Shown: one piece after another, positions 28,821 to 37,255 of the stretch | Position numbering within the stretch: position 1 is the stretch's first letter | How the letters are laid out: every line of letters begins with the position of its first letter | Origin: Eubacteriaceae bacterium | Lineage (GTDB): Bacteria > Bacillota > Clostridia > Peptostreptococcales > Anaerovoracaceae | DNA length: 64,000 nt | Direction: 5' to 3' | NCBI GenBank assembly: GCA_902362805.1 | Contig: CABIXY010000005.1 | Location: 237,941-301,940, forward strand | The notes under the pieces: model-generated | What the model was told of the DNA's origin: nothing | Database searches by the model: none | Seen by the model: the letters and a program-made list of their open reading frames with translations, nothing else | Program-made: the position numbers and the translations under genes

Positions 28821-30092
28821 CTATGCAGCCTGCTCCCCTTTGTCCGTTTCCGTCTCACGGCCACTTCCATACCTCTTCGCCACGGCGATACCCATAGCCA
28901 GCATCATCAGTCCGCCAATTGCGCCTACCAGCCAGATATACTTGTATCCGTCATTTCCCATAGAATCCAGCCAGTTACCGCAGACGATATAGAGCCACAA
29001 ATCCGAAGAATAACCGATGGCAGATGCGATACCATAGACACTTCCTACATATAATACAGGAACTGCCGCTGTCGTAACCAAGGTGTAGAGGAAATTAGAC
29101 ATCATCGCATTACAAATCAGTACCAGAACCGCTACCGCCATAATCCAGACGGCGTACTGCTTTCCCTGCGGAATGAACATCATGACCAGGGAGAAAAAAA
29201 TGCAGCCCAGGGAAAAGCGATTGATCAGCTTGCTGGCGGATTGTCCCATGCGGTCCCTGAGCATCCCGCCGATAGGTGAAAAGATCATCAGCGCACCCGT
29301 TCTGATTGCAGCCGTAAAAGCCTGTGCAAACGGAATGCTCTGATCATAGGCATCCGTCAGATATGGATTGAGATATGGGATCACTGATCTGATCAGAAAA
29401 TAACCTAGAGTAAAGATTGCCAGATACCAGGTAATCGGTAGTTTGGCCGCATGTCCTAAAAGGCGGAGATCCTCCTTGATCCCTTTGCCTTCTTTCTCAT
29501 ACTCCATGTTCGGTATCAGGAAGAAGATTGCTGCAGCGACCAAAATACTCAGTACGCCATAAATAACATAGGCGATTTTAAAGCCATTGGGATTATCAGC
29601 CAGAGCGTACGTGATAATTGCCAAAACTACGTATTGCAGCACCAGGGACATGATGGAGTATGCGATATCGGTCATAGCAAAGAGCCTGCCCTGTTCGTCA
29701 TCGCCTCCCAGCATTTTGACGATTTTCAAATAGGCGCTCCAGTTGAGTGTAATGGCTGTAATGCCGAAGCAAAAGAACAACAATGCCAACATTAGGAAAG
29801 AGCTGCACATGGCTACAGCGAAGGATACCAGAGCTGTCGTCACACAGGATGCGATGACAAGCTTCTTCGGATTGATGATATCAGCAATCCAGCCGCCGAT
29901 GAAGTAGCTTGGTACAGCAGATGCGGCATAAGCAGTCAGGAGCCACCCCATTTGCGTATCGGTGACACCGTAAGTATTGAGAAATTGATTATAAAAGTCG
30001 TAAGCCAGGTAGGGAATCAGCAGTACGATGCTGGAAAACGTCACCATACAGGCGAGAAATAGTTTTTTCCTTATCGAGATATTCTTATCCAT
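28821..30092 (-). CDS. MFS transporter
   Basis: 423 aa with about 12 hydrophobic helices. The cytoplasmic loop between helices 2 and 3 reads FIGGWIADIINPKKLVIAS, and the equivalent loop in the second half reads GGMLRDRMGQSASKLINRF, both MFS-type. The substrate is unknown. It follows the amidohydrolase gene by 15 nt, so it probably imports that enzyme's substrate or exports its product. Confidence 0.88.
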   Translation of the reverse strand: MDKNISIRKKLFLACMVTFSSIVLLIPYLAYDFYNQFLNTYGVTDTQMGWLLTAYAASAVPSYFIGGWIADIINPKKLVIASCVTTALVSFAVAMCSSFLMLALLFFCFGITAITLNWSAYLKIVKMLGGDDEQGRLFAMTDIAYSIMSLVLQYVVLAIITYALADNPNGFKIAYVIYGVLSILVAAAIFFLIPNMEYEKEGKGIKEDLRLLGHAAKLPITWYLAIFTLGYFLIRSVIPYLNPYLTDAYDQSIPFAQAFTAAIRTGALMIFSPIGGMLRDRMGQSASKLINRFSLGCIFFSLVMMFIPQGKQYAVWIMAVAVLVLICNAMMSNFLYTLVTTAAVPVLYVGSVYGIASAIGYSSDLWLYIVCGNWLDSMGNDGYKYIWLVGAIGGLMMLAMGIAVAKRYGSGRETETDKGEQAA

Positions 30093-30107
30093 TGTGAACT
30101 TCCTTTC

Positions 30108-31301
30108 TTACACGAGTATCTCGCCGTCCTTCATTACGTGGACCGGCGGCTTTGTCATCACATAAATATCCTCATCGGGGTTTCCATCAACCAAGACCAA
30201 ATCAGCCAGCTTGCCCTTTTTGACCGTTCCCAGGCAGTCTCCAAAGCCCATGATCTCGGCGCTGTTCTTAGTAGCTTGCAGCAGGATATCCAAATCATCA
30301 AAAGTGTAGTATTCTTTTCTGGCGATAAACTCATAACCCGGGTGTGCCCGCAGAGCGACTAAGTCAATATCGGAGCCAAAACCAAGCTTCAGACCTGCGC
30401 GGTACGCCTTGTTGATGTTGGCGATTTCGATTTCTGCAGCTTCTTTGCTCAGTTCCAGCAGCTCGGCGGATACGTCCGGATTGGATTCGTCCAGGCAGTA
30501 CAATCCGACCGCTCCTGTTGGCGTAAGAAACGTATTAGCGTTGTTTTTTAGCATTTCGATACCCTCGTCGTCGATAAAGGTTCCGTGTTCTACCGTGCGG
30601 ACTCCTGCACAAATAGCTGCTTTGATGGCATCTGTTCCGTGGCAGTGGGCACAGACGTAAGTCCCCTTACGCCCAGCCGCCGACACGGCTGCCTCGATTT
30701 CCTCAGGCTCCAGTACCTGAATCCCCGGGTCGGCTCCTTCATTCATAAAGGCACCGCTGACCATCAGCTTGATGAAATCATTACCCTTCTGCAATTCTTT
30801 TCGGCAGGCTTTCCTCATCTCCTCCGGCCCGTCGGCTTCCAGATACAGGTCACTGAAGGTGTCGTTTCCCGTTTCTGTCGGTGTGATAATCAGTCCGCAG
30901 GATACAATTCTCGGTCCTTTGACGATGCCAGCTTTGATGGCGTCCCTCACTGATGCCGCACAGTTGTAAGAACTTCCGCAGTCTCTGACGGTGGTAAACC
31001 CCTGTTTCAGGTATTCGCCCGCAAAGTCCAGTGCACCGAATACGATTTTCCCTTCTGTGGCGCATTGCAATTCATAAGGATTATAGATAAAGCCGTACAG
31101 ATGGGCATGCATTTCAAAAAGACCCGGGATCAGCGTTCTACCCCTGCCGTCCACCTCTGTCAAATCATCATCACATAAGTGGCAGCTTCCCGGTTCCTTG
31201 ATGTCCGCAATTTTATTTTTCTCGATATATACATCTCCAAAGGTGCCATCAAAACCCTCTGTTAATTCTTTTACCAATCTGCAATTGCGTATCACAATCA
31301 T
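30108..31301 (-). CDS. Metal-dependent amidohydrolase (imidazolonepropionase/prolidase-like)
   Basis: 397 aa from the ATG at 31301 (GGAGG 7 nt upstream). Metal ligands lie in GLFEMHAHLYG (HxH), the lysine in DFIKLMVSGAF, YVCAHCHGTDAI and VRTVEHGTFID, and the Asp in GFGSDIDLVAL. A C-terminal composite beta domain closes it (GKLADLVLVDGNPDEDI). Close relatives hydrolyse Xaa-Pro-type peptides or N-acyl amides; the exact substrate cannot be read. It is in an operon with the MFS gene and divergent from the MocR-type regulator. Confidence 0.9.
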   Translation of the reverse strand: MIVIRNCRLVKELTEGFDGTFGDVYIEKNKIADIKEPGSCHLCDDDLTEVDGRGRTLIPGLFEMHAHLYGFIYNPYELQCATEGKIVFGALDFAGEYLKQGFTTVRDCGSSYNCAASVRDAIKAGIVKGPRIVSCGLIITPTETGNDTFSDLYLEADGPEEMRKACRKELQKGNDFIKLMVSGAFMNEGADPGIQVLEPEEIEAAVSAAGRKGTYVCAHCHGTDAIKAAICAGVRTVEHGTFIDDEGIEMLKNNANTFLTPTGAVGLYCLDESNPDVSAELLELSKEAAEIEIANINKAYRAGLKLGFGSDIDLVALRAHPGYEFIARKEYYTFDDLDILLQATKNSAEIMGFGDCLGTVKKGKLADLVLVDGNPDEDIYVMTKPPVHVMKDGEILV

Positions 31302-31367
31302 GATGTATCCTCCATTCTTTTTCCGAATTTTCTTTTTTCTTATCATACTCCGTCTTTCTCTGTCGAT

Positions 31368-31389
31368 AAAGTGCCAAGTGGTACCTTTG
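31368..31389. promoter_or_regulatory. Candidate operator in the divergent mocR/amidohydrolase region
   Basis: Imperfect dyad AAAGTGCCA-AG-TGGTACCTTT, one base longer on the right arm, located between the two divergent genes. A plausible binding site for the adjacent MocR-type regulator; unproven. Confidence 0.35.
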
Positions 31390-31408
31390 TCTCTAGTCCA
31401 AATTTTAC

Positions 31409-31437
31409 TTTACGAAAGTGCTCTGAAAGATTATAAT
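31409..31437 (+). promoter_or_regulatory. Promoter of the mocR-type gene
   Basis: TTTACG (31409-31414), a 17-nt spacer, TATAAT (31432-31437). Confidence 0.75.
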
Positions 31438-31476
31438 AAGTTCAAAGAAGGTTAGGAATGAAGAGGATAGTGGAAA

Positions 31477-32967
31477 ATGAATATTCACATCGACAGGCAG
31501 ATGGGCACGCCCATATATATGCAGATTAAAAACATCATAAAGAAACAAATTCTTTCCGGTGAGCTGGTCAGCGGATTTAAGCTGCCTCCGGAACGAGAAC
31601 TGGCTAAAGAAACAGGTGTCCACAGAAACACGATTATCAGGGCTTATGAAGAACTGATTAAAGAAGAACTCATCACGTCCTCCGTGTCACCCAGAGGTTA
31701 TTTTGTCACCTACAGCCAACAAGAGGAATACAAGAAGGTTACAGGCTTTTCCAGCCGCAAATACCCTGGCGCCCTGAGCTTTATGCTCAAAGACGAGTAC
31801 CTGCAGATGGATACTCTGTTCAGTGAACTGTTTTATAATGATGGATTGGCAAAATCCGAGCAAAAGATTATCTCCCTGGCAGCAGATATTATTTCAAAGG
31901 AACTCTACCCCAGAGACCAGTTGAACGAAATCGTAAAAGAACTCAGCGGCGTCGATGGGTTCGACTGGTACGGCTTTTCGCCGGCTCAAGGGCTGCCGGA
32001 ACTGATCGCCAGCATCCAAGGGCTTTTGAAACGACGAAACATCCATGTATCATCAAAGGAAATCCAAGTGGTTTCAGAAACCTATGAAGCCATTCAATTT
32101 GCGGCCAAGATTTTTTTGTCATCCCACGATACCATCATCGCCGAAGAACCCATTTCTCCTGACATGCTGCAGGCCTTTCAGTTCATGGATATCAACGTCA
32201 TCACCATACCGATGGACGAAGAAGGTATGGAAACGAGATACCTGGAAGGACTGATTGTCAAATATCGCCCGAAGCTGATCTACACCATCCCTACCTTTCA
32301 CTTTCCTACGTCCAGCGTACTCAGTCTGTCGCGGCGCTATGAACTATTGGAGCTTTCCTACAAGTACGACATTCCCATCATTGAAGAGGACTGCGATTCT
32401 GTCATCCGCTACGAAGGAAACCCTGTTCCTTCTCTGAAGGCCCTCGATACTATGGGAAACGTCATCTACATCAATTCTTTCATTGCGACCATCTGCCCAG
32501 GCATACGAACAGCTTACATGGTCGCGCCAGAAAAGATTACCAGAAAGCTTTCCACGATTATGGAAAATACACAGATATTTTTAAGCCCCCTCAATCAATA
32601 CATCGCAAGCCAATTTATCAGCCGAGGCTATATCTATGATTCCATTGAGCAGATCTGTCGATTTGGCAGGCAGAACCGCGATCTCCTCTGTCACGCGTTA
32701 AAAAACGCAGAAGACATCGACTACAGCTTCACTGTGCCAAAGGGCGGCACTTCTCTTTGGTGCTGTATCAATGAGAACATCAATCCGAAAAAACTGCTCT
32801 GCAAGGCCCACGAACTGGGTGTGTCCTACATGCCTGGCAATTTGTTCTTTCCTTTCAGGAGTAAGGGAGATAACCTGGTAAGGCTCTGCTTCGGCAATGT
32901 ACATCCAGATGAACTGGCAGAAGGCATCGAACGGCTGTCCGAGGCGGTCAGAGCCAGTCGAGGTTAA
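31477..32967 (+). CDS. MocR/GntR-type regulator lacking the PLP-binding lysine
   Basis: 496 aa. Residues 1-75 are a GntR winged helix (PIYMQIKNIIKKQILSGELV, KLPPERELAKETGVHRNTII). Residues ~110-490 are a fold-type I aminotransferase-like domain. In MocR/GabR proteins the cofactor lysine lies in a Y-I-x-[ST]-F-S-K-[ST]-L motif; here the aligned stretch is YINSFIATICPGIR, with A337 (codon 32485-32487) at the lysine place. The pyridine-N aspartate is kept (EEDCDS, D305), while the usual following Tyr is Cys306. It likely senses a ligand without a Schiff base, or has lost PLP. It is divergent from, and probably controls, the amidohydrolase-MFS operon. Confidence 0.9.
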   Translation: MNIHIDRQMGTPIYMQIKNIIKKQILSGELVSGFKLPPERELAKETGVHRNTIIRAYEELIKEELITSSVSPRGYFVTYSQQEEYKKVTGFSSRKYPGALSFMLKDEYLQMDTLFSELFYNDGLAKSEQKIISLAADIISKELYPRDQLNEIVKELSGVDGFDWYGFSPAQGLPELIASIQGLLKRRNIHVSSKEIQVVSETYEAIQFAAKIFLSSHDTIIAEEPISPDMLQAFQFMDINVITIPMDEEGMETRYLEGLIVKYRPKLIYTIPTFHFPTSSVLSLSRRYELLELSYKYDIPIIEEDCDSVIRYEGNPVPSLKALDTMGNVIYINSFIATICPGIRTAYMVAPEKITRKLSTIMENTQIFLSPLNQYIASQFISRGYIYDSIEQICRFGRQNRDLLCHALKNAEDIDYSFTVPKGGTSLWCCINENINPKKLLCKAHELGVSYMPGNLFFPFRSKGDNLVRLCFGNVHPDELAEGIERLSEAVRASRG

Positions 32968-33004
32968 GCGGCAGCCGCAGTTGGGAGAACGGATATCCAG
33001 TTCT

Positions 33005-33790
33005 TTATCTGCAAAATGACTCGATGACTTTGTCGATATCCACCGTATTGATATGGCCGTCCTTATCATCATAGGTGAAAAGGATGTCTTCATATGGCCG
33101 ATAACCAAACTCCAGATAAGTTCGAATTTTCCACATGCAGGTATCCCTGTAGTCTTTGTCGCCAATCAGGCCAAAGTGTTCCAGCAGTTTGCATTTCCGT
33201 TGGCTCTTCACTGCAATTTTAAAGTCCGGCGCAAAGGTGTATTCTCCTAGCACAAGCTCTTCTTCGTAGTGGTACTCGATCTTTTTTACAAATAGCATAT
33301 TGGCGATGATCGCTTCTGATTTTGATCGGACAAAATCTCCTTTCAGGGTTTTGTTGTTGAGCTGCTCCGGATGACCCATGTACCGTTCGTAGGGTTCATA
33401 GCCCCACCCCCTCTGATTGTTGATTCCAACCATAGCGAAACAGGACTTTGGCAGCAACTGATAGGCACGGGGCGAAGTTTCCATGATATCCTCCGGGTCG
33501 ACACTGGCGTACCCTGTTATGAGCCGATTCATGAGCCTGCAGTTCTTATCGATCCGTTTGATGGACGTCTCGATGAAATGCTTTTTTTGGAGTTTTTGGA
33601 CTATAGGATTGTCTCCAGTACCGAGATACATCCTTGCTTTATCAATTACCTGATAGTAATAAAGCCTGCCATTTACTGTTGCTGTCAGCAGTCTGCCCTC
33701 CGGGAGTCCTTTCTTCTGCTGTATCAAAATCTTTCGCAGTTTCTCCTGAAAAGCCAGATCTCTGATTACGTAGTTTTTGCTGTTAAACAC
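33005..33790 (-). CDS. Putative PD-(D/E)XK-fold nuclease, otherwise unknown
   Basis: 261 aa, no signal or membrane segment. Residues ~150-215 contain SKSEAIIANMLFVKKIEYHYEE, then TFAPDFKIAV and LLEHFGLIGD; the E...PDF...EHFG order fits a PD-(D/E)XK nuclease core found in several helicase-associated and stand-alone bacterial proteins. The N-terminal ~140 residues are basic and include a region that could bind nucleic acid. It stands alone, converging on the mocR gene. The start is supported by AGGAGGAGCG upstream. Function unknown; a nuclease role is inferred from the motif only. Confidence 0.65.
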   Translation of the reverse strand: MFNSKNYVIRDLAFQEKLRKILIQQKKGLPEGRLLTATVNGRLYYYQVIDKARMYLGTGDNPIVQKLQKKHFIETSIKRIDKNCRLMNRLITGYASVDPEDIMETSPRAYQLLPKSCFAMVGINNQRGWGYEPYERYMGHPEQLNNKTLKGDFVRSKSEAIIANMLFVKKIEYHYEEELVLGEYTFAPDFKIAVKSQRKCKLLEHFGLIGDKDYRDTCMWKIRTYLEFGYRPYEDILFTYDDKDGHINTVDIDKVIESFCR

Positions 33791-34239
33791 GCTCGCTCCT
33801 CCTTTTTTTCCATAATTTTACATTAAGAGAAAAATTTAGTCAAGCGAATTTTTTGCAAGGATAAAATTGTTTTGGGCGCCACGATGTTTTTATGTTTTTG
33901 ATATGTTTTTCGATGTTTTGACATAATCGCCTCTTCTGTAAGCGGCCTGTATAGACTGTGACAAAAGGGATTTTCCATTCTCGGTTACTTTTCTTCAATT
34001 TCATCAGTGAATTCTCTACTAAAATTGCAAAAAAAATAACCAGGAGCATCAAATCTCCCAGTTATTGTAAATTATTCTCCTGTGATGAGGGACTTCAGTC
34101 ATCTCTCTCGCCAGAATTTATGTCAAATCTAGCAAGGCGCCTCCAAAAACATAGAAACACTGTGGCCTCAGTCCGGAAGTCAGCATTTAGACACCCGGAG
34201 GGCAGCACCAGGGCAGCCCAGCGTGCTTCACTGATCCCC
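33791..34239. other. Gene-free region of 450 bp
   Basis: A 70-codon frame (33840-34052, minus) lacks a ribosome-binding site and is not called. The part at 34080-34239 is more GC-rich than its surroundings and has no credible frame on either strand. Contains the terminator at 34029-34066. Confidence 0.5.
34029..34066 (-). terminator. Terminator downstream of the LPXTG gene
   Basis: On the minus strand AATAACTGGGAG-N8-CTCCTGGTTATT followed by a run of T. It is about 175 nt after the stop and probably ends the tilS-to-LPXTG transcript. Confidence 0.78.
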
Positions 34240-35451
34240 CTACTTCTTCCTATGATACCCTGCAATGGCACCTGACGCACCCAGGGCTGTGAATAACAGC
34301 ACGATATACATGCCCAGAGACGACCGATCGCCCGTATCAGGCAATGCGGAGCCTTTGTCCGGGTCACTGGCGGCACTTTCTGCAGAGGCAGCGGTTTTGC
34401 CGCTATCAATCACATAACGAAGCACCAATCCATCTGTCTCCCAATCTCCCAATGTAAACGAATCCAGTTTATAGTCGGACCATTTGTAGTCATCGTAGAG
34501 CACATAGGAGTCATAACTGCCCATATATTCAAATAGTTTTCCGTCATATTTACAGTTTATAAAATCCTTGGCGTTGATGATATCACCAGCATAGCCCTGT
34601 AAAAATTTCTCTTCGTAGTAATCATCGTAGCTGCCCTCGTAAACGGTGCCCAGAAGCTTCAGCTTTCCGTCGGCACGTTCATAATACCTGTGAATAATCT
34701 GGAAGTAATCTGTGGATGGACACTCGCAGGCCAACTCTGCGCCTGCAATGAGTAAGCCAGAGTATTCCGAACTGGTGATATAATCCAGCAGAGGGTCCAG
34801 GTTTTCAATCAGATTCTTGACAGCCGCTGCATCTTCAGGTTCCAGTTCTGCCAAAAACTCTTCCATAGTATAACCCTGCTCCTTCAGCAGACGATCAATT
34901 AAGTCAGTAAAACTATCAAAGTCGCCGACTTCCGCTTTGATTATTTCCTTAAACATGTCCACAATCTGCTGAAAGATATCGTTTGTGAGAATGATGGAAC
35001 TACTGACAACAGAATAATGATTCTCGGGAAGACCGATAATCTCCACATGAAACTTTGACAAGATGTTGTCTACATCTGTAAGAAACTTTTCCGGATCCTT
35101 TTCATAGGTTCCTAAATCTATTTTCCCTTGCACTTCCGCCAGTTCCTTCATGATGGCATCGCTGATCCGATCCTTCGGATAACCCAGCCAAAGACCTAGG
35201 GTCTCCCCATCCTCTTTCACTTCTTCAACGGGAATGGTGATATTGATGTTGGTACCAGGTGCGGTAATCCGCACACTCAAGTCTTTTAAATTCGATATTT
35301 CTGTGCAATCTTCATTATCTATGGTGACAAGTGCCATAGCGTTGGGTTCTTTCTTAAGGTCGTCCACAATGTTTGCAGAGGCTGTCACCGTAAAAGACAT
35401 GACCATCGTGCATACGATAAATAGACATACCAATATCTTTTTGATTTTCAT
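34240..35451 (-). CDS. LPXTG-anchored cell-wall protein of unknown function
   Basis: 403 aa. Signal peptide at 1-26 (KKILVCLFIVCTMVMSFTV, cleavage after ASA). The C-terminus has a complete sorting signal: LPDTG, a hydrophobic helix (MYIVLLFTALGASGAIAGY) and HRKK, so sortase should attach it to peptidoglycan. The mature part is acidic, with a Tyr/Asp-rich region (GSYDDYYEEKFLQGY). I recognise no further domain. Oddly, its ATG lies 1 nt after the dusB stop and its ribosome-binding site is inside dusB, so it is co-transcribed with housekeeping genes. Confidence 0.88.
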   Translation of the reverse strand: MKIKKILVCLFIVCTMVMSFTVTASANIVDDLKKEPNAMALVTIDNEDCTEISNLKDLSVRITAPGTNINITIPVEEVKEDGETLGLWLGYPKDRISDAIMKELAEVQGKIDLGTYEKDPEKFLTDVDNILSKFHVEIIGLPENHYSVVSSSIILTNDIFQQIVDMFKEIIKAEVGDFDSFTDLIDRLLKEQGYTMEEFLAELEPEDAAAVKNLIENLDPLLDYITSSEYSGLLIAGAELACECPSTDYFQIIHRYYERADGKLKLLGTVYEGSYDDYYEEKFLQGYAGDIINAKDFINCKYDGKLFEYMGSYDSYVLYDDYKWSDYKLDSFTLGDWETDGLVLRYVIDSGKTAASAESAASDPDKGSALPDTGDRSSLGMYIVLLFTALGASGAIAGYHRKK

Positions 35452-35452
35452 C

Positions 35453-36415
35453 TTAAAGTTCTCCTATCGCAGTAGTTAACTCCCCGGCATCATCAATTTG
35501 GTTGATTTTTCCTCGCAGCGCTGCGCTGCCGGGGATGCCCTTGAGATACCAGCCCACAAATTTACGCATTTCGCGGACTGCGGCGTATTCGCCCTTTAAT
35601 TCCATCATATCATAAAAATGACGCAGCATCATTTGTTTTTTTTCGGCAATGTTCGGCGGATTTGGCCTCGGTTCACCTTTCCAGGCAGCCAGAACTTCCT
35701 GAAAGATCCATGGATTTCCCAAGGCACCGCGGCCAATCATCACAAAATCACAGCCTGTTTCTTTCATCATGGCCAAGGCGGAATCGCCGTCAGTCACATC
35801 TCCATTGCCAATGACAGGAATGCTGACCGCATTTTTTACGGCCGCAATCTGTGTCCAGTCCGCTTTGCCACTGTAATACTGCTCTCTGCTCCTGCCGTGA
35901 ACAGCAACAGCCGCTGCGCCCGCTTCCTCAATAGCTTTTGCCGTCTCCACGGCATTTATACAGGATTTGTCAAAACCGATGCGTATTTTCGCAGTTACCG
36001 GTTTTGTCGTATTGCTGACCATGGCAGAAATCAAGTCATAAACCAGATCCAGCCGTTTCAGCAAGGCTGAGCCTTCCCCGTTCTTTACAATCTTCGGTAC
36101 AGGGCAGCCCATGTTGATATCTAAGATGGCATTTTCCCGTTCTTCCAGGGCACGGGCTGTAAATGCCATGATTTCCGGTTCGCTGCCGAAGACCTGATAG
36201 GCCACCGGTTTCTCTTCTTCGTAGAGAAACAGCAGTTGATCCGTTTTCTTATCGCCGTAATACAGCCCTTTGCCGCTGACCATTTCCGAATAGACCAAAG
36301 CCGCTCCCATCTCGCGGCAGATTCTGCGAGTGGGAGCGTCTGTAATTCCTGCTAGTGGAGCCAGAAGAAAAGGATTATCAAGTTCAATATTTCCTATTTT
36401 TAAGGCTTTATTCAT
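35453..36415 (-). CDS. dusB: tRNA-dihydrouridine synthase B
   Basis: 320 aa. FMN-dependent TIM barrel with LAPLAGITDAPTRRICREMG, the catalytic-Cys motif NMGCPVPKIVKNGEGSALL, KIRIGFD and MIGRGALGNPWIF. It reduces uridine in tRNA D-loops. It starts 1 nt after the coaX stop, the common Firmicutes neighbourhood. Confidence 0.96.
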   Translation of the reverse strand: MNKALKIGNIELDNPFLLAPLAGITDAPTRRICREMGAALVYSEMVSGKGLYYGDKKTDQLLFLYEEEKPVAYQVFGSEPEIMAFTARALEERENAILDINMGCPVPKIVKNGEGSALLKRLDLVYDLISAMVSNTTKPVTAKIRIGFDKSCINAVETAKAIEEAGAAAVAVHGRSREQYYSGKADWTQIAAVKNAVSIPVIGNGDVTDGDSALAMMKETGCDFVMIGRGALGNPWIFQEVLAAWKGEPRPNPPNIAEKKQMMLRHFYDMMELKGEYAAVREMRKFVGWYLKGIPGSAALRGKINQIDDAGELTTAIGEL

Positions 36416-36416
36416 T

Positions 36417-37238
36417 TTATATCTGTTCCTTTTTTTCTTTGCATGGTTTTGTCGGTTTCTTATTTTTTTGGTAGATGATTTCCAGTCCTTCCAGTGTCAA
36501 CATTTTGTCGACGTGGTCAATACAATCGACACCATCGTCGATGAGGGTGGAAAGACCGCCAGTGGCAACCACGGTGACCGGTTTGCCCGATTCTGTGAGG
36601 GCTTCCAGCTCTTTCTTCATTTTCTTTACGATATAATCTACCATGCCCATGTGTCCGTAAACCAACCCGGACTGCATGCTCTGAATGGTGTTCTTACAGA
36701 TGGTCTGACCCGGCTCCTCTAATTCTACCTTTGGCAGCTTCGAAGTCTTCTCGAACAGAGCCTCCGATGCAATCTTAAGTCCTGGAGCGATGGATCCGCC
36801 TAAGTACTCAGCCTTCTCCGTCACCGCACAGAAGGTCGTCGCCGTTCCAAAGTCGATGATAATCAGAGGACCGCCGTATTTGTGGTATGCCGCCACGGCA
36901 TTGACAATTCTGTCAGCGCCTACCTGCTTGGGATTGTCATACTTCACTACCAATCCTGTCTTGACACCCGATTCCACAGTGATGGCGCGCTTCTTGAAAT
37001 ACTTCATAGCCAAGTGCTGCAGGGTGTAGAGGACGGATGGTACAACGGTTGAAATGATGATGTCTTTTACGTCCGATGTCTTGAGTCCTTCATACTGAAA
37101 GAGCTGCGTTACAATCATTCCATACTCATCGGCACTTTTGTTGTTATCTGTTTCAATTCTCCAGTTGGTAACGAGCTTTCCGTCTTTGAATACGCCAAGT
37201 ACGATGTTGCTGTTTCCAACGTCAAAAGCTAAAAGCAT
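36417..37238 (-). CDS. coaX: Type III pantothenate kinase
   Basis: 273 aa. ASKHA phosphate motif FDVGNSNIVLGVF at the N-terminus, VGADRIVNAVAAYHKYG, and IIDFGTATTFCAV in the middle define CoaX. First step of coenzyme A synthesis. Lies 17 nt after the PucR-type gene. Confidence 0.97.
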   Translation of the reverse strand: MLLAFDVGNSNIVLGVFKDGKLVTNWRIETDNNKSADEYGMIVTQLFQYEGLKTSDVKDIIISTVVPSVLYTLQHLAMKYFKKRAITVESGVKTGLVVKYDNPKQVGADRIVNAVAAYHKYGGPLIIIDFGTATTFCAVTEKAEYLGGSIAPGLKIASEALFEKTSKLPKVELEEPGQTICKNTIQSMQSGLVYGHMGMVDYIVKKMKKELEALTESGKPVTVVATGGLSTLIDDGVDCIDHVDKMLTLEGLEIIYQKNKKPTKPCKEKKEQI

Positions 37239-37255
37239 TATTTTTCTCCATTCTG

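Noticed and set aside
33840..34052. 70-codon minus-strand frame downstream of the LPXTG gene
   Set aside because: No ribosome-binding site, overlaps the terminator hairpin at 34029-34066.
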